Part shown: piece after piece, positions 46,017-60,835 of the stretch
Position numbering within the stretch: position 1 is the stretch's first letter
Layout: each line of letters starts with the position of its first letter
Assembly: GCA_965153355.1 (NCBI GenBank)
Contig: OZ231126.1
Coordinates: forward strand, 73,160,001-73,224,000
Origin: Flaccisagitta enflata
Taxonomy: Eukaryota > Chaetognatha > Sagittoidea > Aphragmophora
Reading direction: 5' to 3'
DNA length: 64,000 nucleotides
The notes under the pieces: generated by a model
Told to the model about the DNA's origin: nothing
Databases searched by the model: none
Seen by the model: only the letters and a program-made list of their open reading frames with translations
Made by a program: the position numbers and the translations under genes

Positions 46017-47182
46017 AATCATCATATTCATCTACCGTTGGGTCGAGAGAGCTTGTAATACTGAGGTCTGATAGAGATAGGGTTAGGTCTAAGAATTAAT
46101 AACGCCTTGTTTTATCGGCTTATAGTCGACAACATATTATCGAAATTTCTCTGAGGAAATTTTCCTTTGATTGCAGTTTCTTTGAGGAAAAAGCAAACTT
46201 ATGTTGATTAGGTTAGGCTTATTTCAAAAATTTTCTCACTCGGTTTGTGTGTTATCTCTAAGAAATCACAAACTAGAAAACTTTTATCTTTTATCTTTTA
46301 TCACGGATACCTACGAATGCTTAGGGCAGCCTTACTGCAATATCCAATAAAAACAATGGAAGTACATCAGAAAACTATGACACAATTCATTCAATTCAAG
46401 CTGAGCCCTCGGCATTCTGAAGAAATATATTTTCATTTTCCCAAAATCTGCTGGGTTTCATTGGATCAGAATTACTTAGAATTGTAAAAAGTTCAACATT
46501 TTACTATGAAATCATATAAACTGGAAGAAAACAAAAACGATTTTGATTGTTGATTGGGAATTGAGGGATAATCATAACATGACAGAAACACTTAATAGAT
46601 CAAAATACCATTTGATGATTAAAAGTTGATTGATTGCTCATGTATTTCATCGAGTTAGCCAGAACGCTGATTTTTATCCAGCTGTTTGTATATTTATGTC
46701 CTAGAAAGTATCATAAATAAGCATGCGCGCCACAGCACAAACATAGAATTCCAATAAAATGGGTTTTCGACTTTGAATGTAAAACATCGCTGATAAAAGG
46801 CAGTGGGCTACATGTTTTTTCCCCGAGTGAGATCTCTCGCGCGTAGAGGAAAGCCACCTGCGACCACGCGCACGCACGCACGCTCGTAGGCGCACACTTC
46901 TATTTTGTTTTGTGTGTGTGTTCGTTTGCTTTTACCTTGACTGTCTCTGAATCTTCAAATAGATTTGCTACCTGTTTAAGAGACTGTCTATCTGTCTGTC
47001 TTTTTGACCATCTTTCTGACTGCCCAGTTGTGTTTTGTCTTATCAGTGTTAGCGTTTACCTGTGATTGTTTCAATTGTATTTCTGTATTTAGAAACTTTA
47101 ATAGTCTAGAAAAAAAACATTTTGTTCCCCGAAAATATCTACTGAGTATAAATACATTTACTCTCTTAGTCCGACTTATATT

Positions 47183-47390
<208 letters not shown>

Positions 47391-47750
47391 GGTGTGCTAG
47401 ATTGAATCATAAAGCGAAGAATAGAATCATTCAGGTTACGCGCGCAATGACATTTGACGATAATAAGTTAGGTCAGAGCGGTATGTCTGCTGCGACTAGA
47501 AATAGATAAGATTGAACTTTGAAGAAGAGAAAAAAATTAGGGAGAGAGAGAGAGAGAGAGGAATACAGGTAGTATGTGCCTCTTAGACCTCAAATAAGGC
47601 CTCTCAGACCTCAAAGTAGGCCCCTCCGCGTCCCCGGGAATGAACAGACGGACAAACAAAAGTCCCCCTGTGTTCCACATGACTTCTTCCCCTTGTAGGC
47701 CACTGCCATGCTTCCCCTCACTCAAATTCACAATCACAATTCACTCTCAC

Positions 47751-47864
47751 CTGTATGTGGTCTCGATGAAACTGCCATCTTGAACTTTAGTTTTGGCGTC
47801 TACCACCTCCGCATCTCCACGCATCCAAAGCAGAGACGGCAGTGGCTCATTCGTCTGCTGGATT
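47751..47864 (-). CDS. Ig-superfamily gene, internal exon (C to D strands)
   Basis: Acceptor attacag at 47,865, donor gtgagagtg at 47,750; 114 bases, phase 2 in and out. It encodes RIQQTNEPLPSLLWMRGDA then EVVDAKTKV and GSFIETTY. The LLW Trp is the conserved core Trp of the Ig fold. It joins in phase with the exon at 49,842-49,942 (first Cys) and with 24,875-25,020 (second Cys). Confidence 0.7.
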
Positions 47865-48355
47865 CTGTAATACGAGAGAGAGAGAGATAGATAGTTAGAG
47901 AGGCCAATCAGATGGAAGGGCCAATGAGATGAAACATTTAGAAACAAGTATGAATGGCAAAAAAACTGCATGCTGCAGTCCTTTTACTTCTCATCCTACA
48001 ATATGTGCAAGAAAAATGGCTAATTTTTGAAAAAATAACTAGGAATTGAAATCGATCACCAAAAGAGTCATTCTACTTGGCGAAACGACCTAAATGACTT
48101 AAACGGACCTAAATTGACTTAAATTGACCTAAAACAACTTTAAATGACTTGAATTGGCCTAGAATGACTAAAATTGAATTCAAATGACCTTAATTGACTT
48201 AAATTGACTAAATCTACTTGGAGAAAAAAAGGAGAAGCGGCCAATTTCATTGCGGTCACGATAACTTCTTACCCAACCATTTTCATTCATTTCACATACT
48301 CAGTAGTCCACCCCAACTTCTCTACTCTAATTTTAAGAGACACATCCTTCTTTGA

Positions 48356-48470
48356 GGGCGTGTTTCTAGTGAAGATGAAATTCCAATTGAACATGTTTAC
48401 AGCGTGATCCGTGAATTTAAACCGTCCCACGAGGGAGTGAGCGAAGTGAGCGATGCGAGCGAACGCGCCC
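48356..48470 (-). mobile_element. Fragment of the Harbinger-like MITE
   Basis: gggcgtgtttctagtgaaga with the following gtcccacgagggagtgag is the reverse complement of the right part of the element at 53,743-54,032. The other end is missing. Confidence 0.65.
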
Positions 48471-48723
48471 TGACTCAACCTCAATGTTTTGCCAGCCTCA
48501 TGTTTCACTTTTTAGAAGCGTCCTCGCATCGCTATAAGAGGGTCTGTTCATTCGTCCGTCCGTCGGTTGGTCCGTCGGTCGGTCCGTCGGTCGGTCCGTC
48601 GGTCCGTCCGTAGACCGTAGGTCCGTTACTACTCCTTAAAAAACGCAGTTGTCAGCACTTCTCTGCCGTGGCGATGTCGCCTATCAAACCGAATGCTCTT
48701 TAAGATGATTTGTGCCCCTTATT

Positions 48724-49012
48724 AGATGCGTCCTCGCATCTCTATAAGAGGGTCTGTCTGTCCGTCCGCCCGCCCGCCCGTCCGTCCGTCCGTTGGTCCG
48801 TTACGCAAGTGCAAAAACCGCGTTTCTCAGCTGTTTGTGGCCGCGGTGAGATCCTTTACTGAAACAAATTATCAACCAAAATGTTTTGAGAGCCTCCTTT
48901 ACTATTTAGTCATTTCACCCGTCTGTTCGTCCATCTCTCTTTCCATATATATCATACGATAAATACACGCAAAGACAGAGCCCTGACGCATTGTTGCCCG
49001 GTCGGGCTTGTT
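48724..49012 (-). mobile_element. Hairpin-ended element, subfamily C, complete
   Basis: Plus-strand: tagatgcgtcctcgcatctc (perfect 7-bp stem), tataagagggtctgtctg, (CCGT)n, aaaaaccgcgtttctcagc, ggccgcggtgagatcc, ending ttgcccggtcgggcttgttg. About 85-90 percent like the copy at 45,675 by eye. Confidence 0.78.
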
Positions 49013-49495
49013 GTCTGATCTGATCTGATCTGATTTGATCTTATCCTGTTACATATCTTTTCATCTTTTTTGCTTTTTTATAGCTCCTAGAAGTCCTATT
49101 TCTAATTCTTATATTTCCCCTCATCTCAAGAATCTTTCTTTCTGTTCATTTTAACCTCTTATACAGACCATTGTCTTCCTCTTGTAGTTGTTTTCTTCTT
49201 AACCCTCCCGGCGGCTTTTTCTTTTTTATGGCTAAATAAATTGACCTGGCCCTAGAAACATCAAAATAACCCTCCATGTGTAATCAAAGGTCATCTGCCC
49301 ATTATGATGAACTATATCAATGATAGAAAATGAGAATCGGGGGCAAAGGGAACCTCTGACCCTATAAGTATAACGCTTTCGCAGTTATTTCCTTCTTGTT
49401 CTTCTTTTTCCTCTTCCTTCGTCCCCCAGTCCCGCCCCCCCCCCCCTCCGTCACGTTCTCGTCGTGTTTTTTAGCCACTCACCTGATGTAAAGAC

Positions 49496-49595
<100 letters not shown>

Positions 49596-49841
49596 AACAA
49601 CTCTCTTTTTTTTACATTTTTGAATCTTTTTTACCTCTTGTTGGTCCGCCTTTGACACTTCCAAATATACAAAAACAGTCTCACACACGCGCTTTTGGGG
49701 ACTGAGTCTTAGTATCAGAGTTAAAGTTCCAAATATAGCTTTATCTAGATAGAGGGAGTTCACTGAAAGTTTCCGAAGAGACACAAAAACACACATACAC
49801 ACACACACACACACACACTTGTATATACATTTCCCACTCAC

Positions 49842-49942
49842 CTGATATGGCATGAGAATTCCATTTGGCGTCCTTCTTCCAGTACGAGAGCCATTCTGGT
49901 TCCAGGACGTTCGAGAGGAAAACATTCTGGTTGAGAGACAAC
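49842..49942 (-). CDS. Ig-superfamily gene, internal exon (A to B strands)
   Basis: Acceptor tttcag at 49,943, donor gtgagt at 49,841; 101 bases, phase 0 in, phase 2 out. It encodes VVSQPECFPLERPGTRMALV then LEEGRQMEFSCHI. EEG-x-x-x-x-FSC is the usual B-strand signature with the first core Cys. It follows in phase from the exon at 63,790-64,000. Confidence 0.7.
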
Positions 49943-50211
49943 CTGAAAGAATAATGAAGGGGGAACAAAGGGAAAGAAATTGAAAGAAAAGAGAAAAAAA
50001 GAAGGAAAGAATGGAGAGAGGGAAAAGGTAAAAAGAAGAAAGGGTAAAGGAAGAGGGAAAGGGGAAAAGAAAAGGAAGAACATTGAGAGCCTCCGTGAAC
50101 AAAAAAAAAAGATTATGAATGATTGAGAAGACCGTTATCATAAACGAGCGATATCATATACACTGTCAGCGGTAAGATTGAGGGTTCTATCATCTATCAC
50201 CTTTTATATGG

Positions 50212-50217
<6 letters not shown>

Positions 50218-50270
<53 letters not shown>
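50218..50270. repeat. (GA)n microsatellite
   Basis: Pure GA. The neighbouring 50,338-50,395 is a decayed hairpin-family end (gacagacggaccgacgg, aagtcgcatagcgcacga). Confidence 0.95.
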
Positions 50271-50274
<4 letters not shown>

Positions 50275-50399
50275 CTCATCGTTCAGGTTCACTTACAAAT
50301 ATACTTAGTCACTCAGTTTGTCTGAGAGTTTATGTTACCGACAGACGGACCGACGGACCGACTGAAGTGGGGACTAGTAAAGTCGCATAGCGCACGATA

Positions 50400-51530
50400 T
50401 GAGTGGAAACATGAATGCAGGTGGTTCTGTTATCCATGGATACCGGAACGAAAAATTCAATATCACCGCTTCTTTTTTTTTCTTTAAATCTGCTTTTCAG
50501 TGTAAAGCCATAACAGTGATTAGGTCGTATTCTAGCAGGCTCTAATTTGTGAGTTTACAGTTATCAAACCCAGAGCGACATAGCTGTTGAAGAAATATTT
50601 TTTTTTCAGATTTAGTGACTTAGGCTCGTAGAAAACTCTGGGCTCACCTGCGGCTGCATCGCAAGATGTACGCTTATCATGAAACAGGAATTGTAATAAA
50701 ACGTGAAGCACTATGTCTCAAGAAAAGCTAGAGGAATGCTCGTCTGTCGTTGTTTCTCTGAGTGAAGTGCTCAGAGACAGACACACTGACATACAAAATG
50801 ACAGTGTCTTTTTGAAAGCATCTTAAGGTATTCTCAATACTTTTGAACAGTATTTAAACAACTACTGACCCAAAAACCCACATAATTCGTGATGACCACA
50901 TAAAAATGATCGGTGAAATCTGTAGACCTAATATTTTACTATGGTATGTGAACTAAAGTCACTCAAATTCATTAAGGAGAAAAAAAAAGAGAAAATGGAA
51001 AGTAAACCAAAAATACGGTTCTTTCACCGAGATGATAAACATTGATATTTGATAATCGATATAGAAACAATGCGCACTCATGTAGCTCACTCATTTCAGC
51101 AAAGCACCAATGAAAATTCAGATCTTCTGCTTTCAGAAATTGGAATTCCATCGTTCTTTTAACTAAATAAACCACAACTTACGACAGTTACACGCTCTCG
51201 GTTTGGTATAAAACTCAGTCGGTCTGTAAGTCTTCTTTTTATTTACTGTTCCTATTCACATGGAAAACTGCGCACAGCGGAGAAATAAAAACTTAAAAAA
51301 AGAAATGGTAATGACAAGTGCCTTTGAGGTAAAGAAAGGTGAGGGCTGATGAGAGAGAGAGAGTTAAGGCGGGATCTTCTTTGTTAACTAAAACGATAAA
51401 TGCTTCTCGAAATTGCAGCCAAACTCCATTATCTGTTAAGCGACAAACCCAAAATTGCCTTTTTTTGGTGAAGACCATTTATTCTTATTTCCTTTTTTGG
51501 TGGCCCCCTCTCTTTCTCATTTTCTATTTC
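50400..51530. other. Unique-looking intron sequence, no gene seen
   Basis: No recognisable domains, no clear element ends. Short ORFs lack supporting splice logic. Confidence 0.5.
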
Positions 51531-51537
51531 TCTTATC

Positions 51538-51768
<231 letters not shown>

Positions 51769-52804
51769 AGTACTTCTTTTCTTAGCAATGGCGGCTAGGA
51801 TGAGGCACAAGGGGACTGAGAAAAGGGTGATGGAATGGAAAGGTTCAAATGATAAAAAAAAAGACCAAAAAAGAAAAAAAAACACACAAAAAAAACCAAA
51901 GCAGGGGGCGCTGGACATTGGTTCTCACTAGCTAAAGCAGTAGTTGTATGAATGGTGGACTGCGTCCTCTATTTTGAGGAGAGGGCGTGTCATTCCACCG
52001 ACGGAACATTTTTTTAAGACAACTCGTCTATTATCGGGGTAATAAAGACAGCCAACTTTGGATGGGCAGCGCGAGCTATTAGGCCAAGTTTGTCCGCCCA
52101 GCTGGTCGTACTAGTACCCGTCTGTCCGTTTGTCCATTTTTCTACCCATCCATAAGTCTGTTCTTTCGTCTGTTTGTTTGTCCGTTTGTCCGTCCATCCA
52201 TATGACCATTAGCCCGTTTGTCTGTCTGTCTGTCCATCCGTCTGTCCGTCCGATTGTCGTTGGTTCTACCATCTGTCCGTCTGTTCATCCATCCGACTTT
52301 TCTCTTGTCGACGAGACGATGCCGTAAACACGGCCAATAAACAGTCGCTTGCGGGTGGGCAGGGGCAGTAATGTGGGCGGGCAGGAGCAGTATATGGGTG
52401 GGCGGGGGCTGAAATATGGCTGGGCGGGGGCCATGCTGCTGAAGAATTGCCAGTAAGGCCGATTTCGCGTCACTCAGATTTTCGCGTTACCTAACTTTTT
52501 ACTAAGGGACACACCCTCTTATAGAGTCGCTTAGCAAGCGATTAAAAAGAGAGGGACATGAGGCAGGTGGAGGGGAAGGGGTAAAGAGGAGCAGTGCCTT
52601 AGGACGCAGCGGTAGCGCACTAAGAGGTTGGCAGTGGGAGAACGAAGCTGAAATTTCTTGACAAATGGCACAACCGGTTGTCCATTCAGTAAACGATTTC
52701 GTCCAGCAGGGAGATTTATCTGTTTGAAAAAAACAAAAAAAGAACCGCTTGTCTCTTTGTTTCTCTGTATCTGTCTGTCTGGTAGTCTGTCTGATTTACG
52801 TCCC

Positions 52805-52807
<3 letters not shown>

Positions 52808-52890
<83 letters not shown>
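52808..52890. repeat. (CT)n microsatellite
   Basis: Pure CT, about 40 units. Upstream, 52,110-52,270 is a degenerate gtctgtccgtttgtcc stretch of hairpin-family type ending in gtcgcttagcaagcgattaa at 52,525-52,544. Confidence 0.95.
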
Positions 52891-52893
<3 letters not shown>

Positions 52894-52964
52894 CCTTTCT
52901 TTTTTTAACCCGTCCCCTCCGTTGGTGTCTATTGTAACAAAACGGCATAAATTCGTCATAAACC

Positions 52965-53310
52965 CGCCCCTCGCGGCGTTTTTGATGGCATGCCAGTCGT
53001 CACCGACAACGCCGCCGACGACGATGACGCCGACGGTGATGTTGCCGACGCCGCCGCCGGCTTGCGGCGTCGTTATCGCCGCTAACGACGATATTTTGGT
53101 AATTCGTCCAGAAAAAAAAGCGAATTATTCAGCGCCATCAACGAGGCCTCCAGTGGTTGTTGGTGCCAGCTTCATTGACGCCGTCTCCCCCACCACCGCC
53201 GCCATCGCCGCCATCGCCGTCACAATCGCTATCACCGCCGCCGTGGCCGCCGCCGTAGCCGTGGCCGCCACCGCCGCTGTCACCACCGTCTCTCTGCCTT
53301 CTACGTCGCT
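52965..53310. repeat. GC-rich (GCC/ACC)n-like low-complexity block
   Basis: CpG-rich trinucleotide-like sequence (gccgccgccggc, gccatcgccgcc, accgccgccgtgg). Open on both strands as Ala/Thr- or Gly-rich frames with no recognisable domain. An unannotated Gly-rich exon is possible but unsupported. Confidence 0.7.
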
Positions 53311-53742
53311 ATATTCGCCGTCAGAGCGTATATTAATTTGGTAGTGCTTCAAGCAAATTTGACAAATTAGCAAAGAGTCTTCGCCGAAGACACGACATGA
53401 TAGAGTCTTACCGTGTAAATGATGTAACTCATATCAGCGAATGACATTGGGTGTCTAAAGTTGATCTTTATGTGTAAACTGACCCAATCAGAAAGTTGAA
53501 AGCCCAGGTATTGATACAAAACGAAAACCGAATTATGATGAAGCCGCCCAAAGTGTTTATAATGTGTGCTGCGGTGTGCTAGCATATTGTAGTCTCACTC
53601 GGAGTCCAAAGGCATATTGACTTGTGACATATCGTGAATCATGAGGAAGCTGCCCAAGGCGTTCATGCACGCAGCGGCGCGCTGACGTAACACAATCTCA
53701 CTGGGCCGTCCAAAGCCGTTTTGACGTTTGACGTACGACATA

Positions 53743-54032
53743 GGGGGCGTTTCTAGTCAAAGACGATCGCGATTTAAAAGGGCCACTCGGTCGCTCGCCA
53801 CGTTTGTTCGCTTGCACCGCTCAATCTGCTCACTCGCTCCGCAGCGCTCTGCTTCACTACGCTCACTTTGCTTGCTCACTCCGTTCACGAGCTCGCTCAC
53901 TCCGTTCACGGGCTCGCTCACTCACTTCGCTCACTCCCTTGTGGGACAGTTGAAATTCTTGAATATGTGTTCACGCTGTTATCTCGTTTCACGGGAACAA
54001 ACGCGTTTTTCATCTTCACTAGAAACACGCCC
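53743..54032. mobile_element. Harbinger-like MITE, 290 bp, 3-bp target duplication
   Basis: Ends gggggcgtttctagtcaaag and, inverted, gggcgtgtttctagtgaaga. Flanks are ATA on both sides (53,740-53,742 and 54,033-54,035). The interior has cgctcactccgttcacg units. The same family occurs at 62,361-62,618 and as fragments at 48,356 and 36,995. Confidence 0.8.
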
Positions 54033-54252
54033 ATAGTATGATAGGCCGCGTTCAGCGAACCCCTTTCCACCGCTGAGGGCGCAACGAAATTTACGGTCGG
54101 AGATTTTCATCATTATCATAAAATGAAGAAAGAAAGAAACAGTTTCATGGTTGATGAATGGCGATCACAAAGCAGCGGCAATGAAGGCTCGTCATAAAAG
54201 CGAAATGTCCAATCTCAACGGCCTCTCTCCACATAGAGTCTTCCTCTTCTTA

Positions 54253-54847
54253 CAGGATGTGCAAAAAATTTGGCAAAATTTTGCTAAGAACATTTTTAAA
54301 CTGCTTTCAAATGATTTTTTAAATCAAAAAACAGCTTTGATATGAGGGTTGCTCAGTTTCATGTATCTATTTGCCCACAGGCAGCAAGAATTCATAAATT
54401 GAAATCAATGGAGGGGAGGAAAGGTCCATTTATGGTGGTCCTGGAAAAATAAATTCGGATTAACAAAACAAAATTGACAGTGACTTTCAAAATGTTTTAT
54501 TTGATTTTTTATAATTGTTTTGAAGCCAATTTTGAGTCAGAATGACTGCACTGCTTCTATGATGATTACCCCTCGATGAATTGACCACTTTCGGATACTG
54601 ATTTGGATGTAATATTAAGCATAGTGATTGATTTCCTCAGCTTTGTTAAACTGGTAAAAATTCTGTGAAACGGGAAAATTTGACCGGAGCAAAATTTGCC
54701 ACCCAAGATCATTCTTATGAAAAACTGCACATTCTTATATCTAGTAGAACTAATTAGGAGGCTACACCCCAAATTTTTTATTACTGGGCCATCAACAAGT
54801 GTGGTTTTTGTGCTTTTATGTTTTTGCCAAATTTTTTGCACATCCTG
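54253..54847. mobile_element. MITE with perfect ~26-bp TIR and TTA duplication
   Basis: caggatgtgcaaaaaatttg (54,253) continuing ggcaaaa is repeated exactly inverted at the right end (54,822-54,847). TTA flanks both ends (54,250-54,252 and 54,848-54,850). The interior of ~540 bases is AT-rich and non-coding. Confidence 0.82.
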
Positions 54848-54870
54848 TTATTCTTTTTGTGGGCATAATT

Positions 54871-55020
54871 TTTAGTCGCGAATTACGCGACACAAAACAA
54901 AAATGTCGGTCGGTCGGTCGGTCGGTCCATCCACCAATCGTTCAAAAGTTCTTAGCCCCTTACTCCTGTCTTCTACACCACTGCCTCTGCCCACCGACGC
55001 GACTTGCAAACTAGGTAGCC
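54871..55020 (-). mobile_element. Hairpin-ended element, subfamily A, diverged
   Basis: Plus-strand: tttagtcgcgaattacgcga, (ggtc)n, ctgcctctgcccaccgacgc, gacttgcaaactaggtagcc. The gcc-ttgtt end is lost. Confidence 0.55.
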
Positions 55021-55039
55021 ATATTTCTACACTGCCTCA

Positions 55040-55880
55040 GCGATCACCTTGCACCAGGGCCACAGCGCTTGCCAGTCTCATTCAATTTGGCAGTGATGCC
55101 CCCCCCCATCCCGTTACTCAATCAAATTAGTACAACACCCTCGATGAACCTTCGTCACACCAGCCCTTACACTCAATCTCCGCTCCTCACCTTGCTGCTT
55201 ACTTCTGCGCGCCAAACTTGTTCAATGCTTGCTACATCTTGTCAATCCACTCGACTTTTCCATTCTCGTTCAATATGGCTCCTTGTCCTTCTTGTCACGT
55301 CACCTAGGTCACCACCGATTACTCCACACCGCCAAGTCGCCAACCTCGTGCAATCCAACTCCATAGCCCCTTGTCACACCATCTTTGTCACCACCAGCTA
55401 CTCCACTTTGTACACCCTGTTCATTCCGGCTCCGCAGCCCCTTGTCAAACCACCTAGGTCACCGCCAGCCACCCCACTGAGCCGTTCATGTTCAATCCCC
55501 TGTCACGCCACCCCGGTCACCACCAGCACCTCATTTCTGTTCAACTCGGCCCCAGTAGTCCCCTGTCACGCCACTCAGGTCACCACCAGTAACTCAATAC
55601 GGCCCCGGCCACCTAGGTCACCACCGCCCACTCATTCCAGTCCCGGCCCCAGTAGTCCCCTTGTCACGCCACCCAGGTCACCACCGGCCATTCCACTTTG
55701 CCATTCCTGTCCACTCTGTCCCCGTAGTCCTTTGTCAGGCCACCTATACCTAGGTCATGACCGGTCACTCCACTTTACAAATCCAGTTCATTCCGGCCCC
55801 AAAGCTGCATAGACTCCTGTCACGCCACCCAGGTAGTCCCGTGTCACGCCACCCAGGTCACCACCGGCCATTCCGCTCGG
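55040..55880. repeat. Long-unit minisatellite (gtcacgccacccaggtcacc)
   Basis: About 12 diverged units of 50-75 bases, each with cccttgtcacgccac, ccaggtcaccaccggcc and an actccactttg / cattcc part. It reads as Pro/Thr/Ser-rich artefact frames. Confidence 0.88.
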
Positions 55881-56103
55881 ACGTCGAATCAACGTCGGTG
55901 GGGGGCGCGGTTTATGATTAACGCCTTATGTTTCCACTTTTCTTTTATATATAAGGCGCGCGGGGAAATTTATTGGCAATGTTGGGCGGTGGCCGCCAGC
56001 AGGTTTTATGTGTCGCTTAATTGGATGCGAAGGCACAGAAATGAAGTTTTACGAGAAAAAGGGAAAATTAGATGGGAAAGTGCGAGCGAGCGAGCGCGCG
56101 GTA

Positions 56104-57250
<1,147 letters not shown>

Positions 57251-57286
57251 CAAATAAAAAAAAACAAAAGAACAAACAAACAACAA

Positions 57287-57689
<403 letters not shown>

Positions 57690-57855
57690 AGCTTGAGTCA
57701 CCCTCGAAGCCACCACCAAATGCGTCTCACTGTTCCCGTTAACGCCTCCGTTGCTGAGAATCTCACCTTCACTTCATATTCAGCCCTCATCGCCGCCTCC
57801 ACCACCTCCACCTCCTTCAACGCCTCACTCGCCCTTGATCAGATTGTACCGAAGT

Positions 57856-58303
<448 letters not shown>

Positions 58304-58496
58304 AATGTTTAATTGCAAACGTACATATGCATTGAGCTTTTTTTACCAGTGGAGGCACTTAAGCAAACAATCTATATCAACCTGGAAAATGATGTTAATA
58401 AATTCAATTTTTACTCTTTTTTCAACTTTTTACTTTTTACTCATTCTTTTTCTATTCATTATATATTTCATATTTTACATTTCCTTCCTACTTTTT

Positions 58497-58620
58497 AGGT
58501 GCGACAAAGCACCTCTATAACTGGCTATGTCCGTTGGTTGGTTGGTCGGTTGGTTGGTTGGTTGTTCGGCTGGTCGGTTGTTTGGTCGGGTGGCTGGTTG
58601 GTTGGTCGGGTAACGCATTT
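58497..58620 (-). mobile_element. Hairpin-ended element, subfamily D (aggtgc...gcacct)
   Basis: Plus-strand: aggtgcgacaaagcacctct (stem aggtgc/gcacct), ataactggctatgtccgt, then (ttgg/tcgg)n to 58,612. The other end was not identified. Same architecture as subfamilies A-C. Confidence 0.6.
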
Positions 58621-59035
58621 GTTCGATGGTCACTGTTTAATTTTCATTTTTCACTTTTATATTTCTTCTTCAATTTTATTGTCACTTTTCAAAAGCCTCT
58701 TTTTATTCTTTATTTTTTTTTCCTCTATATTTCATTTTTTTTCTCAAATTTTCCATAAATTATTAATAAAATTGTCATATACTTTAATGAACTTTTTTCT
58801 AATTTTCGACACTCCATCTAGAAAAGAAACCAATAAAGCTAAGGGTTACAATTCTTTCCAGATGGATTATGTCAAATCCCCCTCAATATTCACAATACAT
58901 TTAAAAGTAGCTACTATCTTGGAAAAAAGTTTATCGCATTATGGATTAAGGGGCGTTTTATGGACAAGATAATACAATTAACATGTCTGTAACAATATTG
59001 ACATTTGGTCTTGGCCTCCTTGACCTTTCCAAACG
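58621..59035. other. AT-rich intron sequence, no gene seen
   Basis: T-rich spacer without recognisable domains or element ends. Confidence 0.5.
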
Positions 59036-59039
59036 CTCT

Positions 59040-59366
59040 CATGCGTCTTAGCAAGCTTTCGTACTGCGACTGAAGGTATGATAGCGTGATCTTCCTCCGG
59101 ACTTAAGCGCGATTTTTTTTAGTCTTGCTATCCATGTTGCACATTCTCTACTTCGCCATTGCTTCAATTGGGACAATAGAGATTCAATCAGGTTGAGATC
59201 TGGGCTGTTCCTGGGGTAACTGAAGAAGTGTTTGACCTTTGACATTGTGCCTTTGGTGCCATTGCTTCGTTGAAACAGCCAGATGAGCGGGCGCGCCATC
59301 TTCCATGAACCGCGTTTCAAAAATGCCATTTTTATGCCATTTTTCAAAAGAGGTACCTAACTTCAT
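59040..59366 (-). pseudogene. Tc1/mariner-type transposase, C-terminal fragment
   Basis: One frame gives FMEDGAPAHLAVSTKQW and the adjacent frame continues with PRNSPDLNLIESLLSQLK. These are the second catalytic Asp block (DGAPAH) and the third acidic block (NSPDLNxIE) of the DDE_3 transposases. A frameshift lies between them near 59,220. No N-terminal domain or TIR was found. A dead copy. Confidence 0.82.
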
Positions 59367-59749
59367 TCAGCTCTCATTTCTAAACGGTTAGATGCACAGG
59401 AACGCGATTGGTGCCAACTGCTAAAAAATTCGAAGACGTTTCAGAATCTCACCAATTTTTTGTAGATTTTTTGATTTCTAGTGGAGATATGAGGCTTTAA
59501 GTGATGCGATAAACTTATTTCCAAGGTTGTATATTCAGGTTTTAGATACATCCTCGCATCTCTATCAAAGGGTATATCCATCCTTTTGTCCATTTGTCCA
59601 TCCATCCATCTGTCCATCCATCTATCTTTCCATCTCTCTGTCCATTCATCCATCCATCAAATTTATTGCTTCCCTGACATCCATTATTGTAGGTTTCAAC
59701 TGTGCTTGTCTTTAGAAAGAGTGAGCGTGTGTAGGAGTGAGTGAGTGAG

Positions 59750-59960
59750 TGAGAAAGAAAAAAAGTAAGAAAGAAGGAAAGTAAGAGAGGAGGAAACTAA
59801 GAAAGAAGGAAAGAAAAACTGAAAAAAGAAAGAAAAAAATAATGAAAAAACAAAGATAGAAAATAAAAAGAAAGAAAAAAAGAGAATGGAGGAAAAAGAA
59901 AGAAAGAATGAACGAGAGAGAGAAAAAAAAAAAGAAGAATGGAACAAAGGAAGAAAGGAA

Positions 59961-60003
<43 letters not shown>
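59750..60003. repeat. Purine-rich (GAAA/GGAAA)n then (GA)n
   Basis: Degenerate gaaagaaagg units to about 59,950, then pure GA to about 60,001. Confidence 0.93.
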
Positions 60004-60004
<1 letters not shown>

Positions 60005-60039
60005 GAGAAAGAAGAGGTGGGTGTGGGAATTCTCAGTTA

Positions 60040-60723
60040 CACTTTTTTCTTTTTATAGAGCGTGCTTAGCAAAATCACCTTTTTGAGGCTGAAATGTGCT
60101 TAAAAGCGTGCTTATCATTTATCAGTTAGTAATTATCCTATTTAGTATAGAACAAAGAACACAGTAGGGTATGGAAAATAGTGTAGCATGAGTATTATAT
60201 AATATAGAATGAAGTATAGTATAAAATACTGTAATGAATGTATTTTGCATAAAAAGATATACAGTATCTTTTGCTGATATGGTTCTACTTTTATATAAAC
60301 CATGGGATGAGATTAGTACCTTGATTTGATATAAAATTTTTTTAGATTTTTAGTGTTATTTAGAATCATGATATATTATTGTTGTTTAGTGGTCCTTGTT
60401 ACAGCAATAAATCAACAATAGTATCTAAGCAATAATATTCTTAAATATTATTAGAAATCCAATCATTTCTATTAGTATCAAATCCTGAATGTATTAACAG
60501 ATTGATATTATAGATAATTTCAATTTCTATCAAAGTTTCCATTGGTTTTTGTGAAATTCAAACCAAAAATGTTTAAAATTAGCATATTTTGGAAATTTCA
60601 TCAAAATTTTTTTTTTGAATTGGAAATCTCAGCCTGGAGCGTGCTTAGCAATGTGCTTAAATTTTCCCAATATCTGAGGCTGGGCGTGCTTATAAACGAG
60701 GTGCTTATAAAAAGAAAAAAGTG
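60040..60723. mobile_element. MITE with 18-bp TIR and TA duplication
   Basis: cacttttttctttttata begins the element and its exact reverse complement ends it. TA flanks both sides (60,038-60,039 and 60,724-60,725). The interior is AT-rich, with gcgtgcttagcaa repeated near both ends. No ORF of note. Confidence 0.8.
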
Positions 60724-60744
60724 TATGAGCATGGAAATCTTTTT

Positions 60745-60835
60745 ACCATTTTGACGCAATAGAGAATTCTCTATTGCGTCAAAAACACCAATTCTCGGTA
60801 GCGTCAATTTTGCGAATTCTCTATTGCGTCAAACT
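60745..60835. repeat. Palindromic gaattc-centred repeats
   Basis: gacgcaatagagaattctct with attgcgtc is a 28-base perfect palindrome (60,753-60,780). ctcggtagcgtcaa and gaattctctattgcgtcaa follow at 60,794 and 60,815. Same family as the palindromes at 58,030-58,170. Confidence 0.8.

Noticed and set aside
46245-46487. 80-codon plus-strand ORF
   Set aside because: No recognisable domain, no splice logic, AT-rich intron context.
52658-53344. 228-codon plus-strand ORF with an Ala/Thr-rich end
   Set aside because: CT microsatellite joined to a GC-rich low-complexity block. No domain and no splice support.
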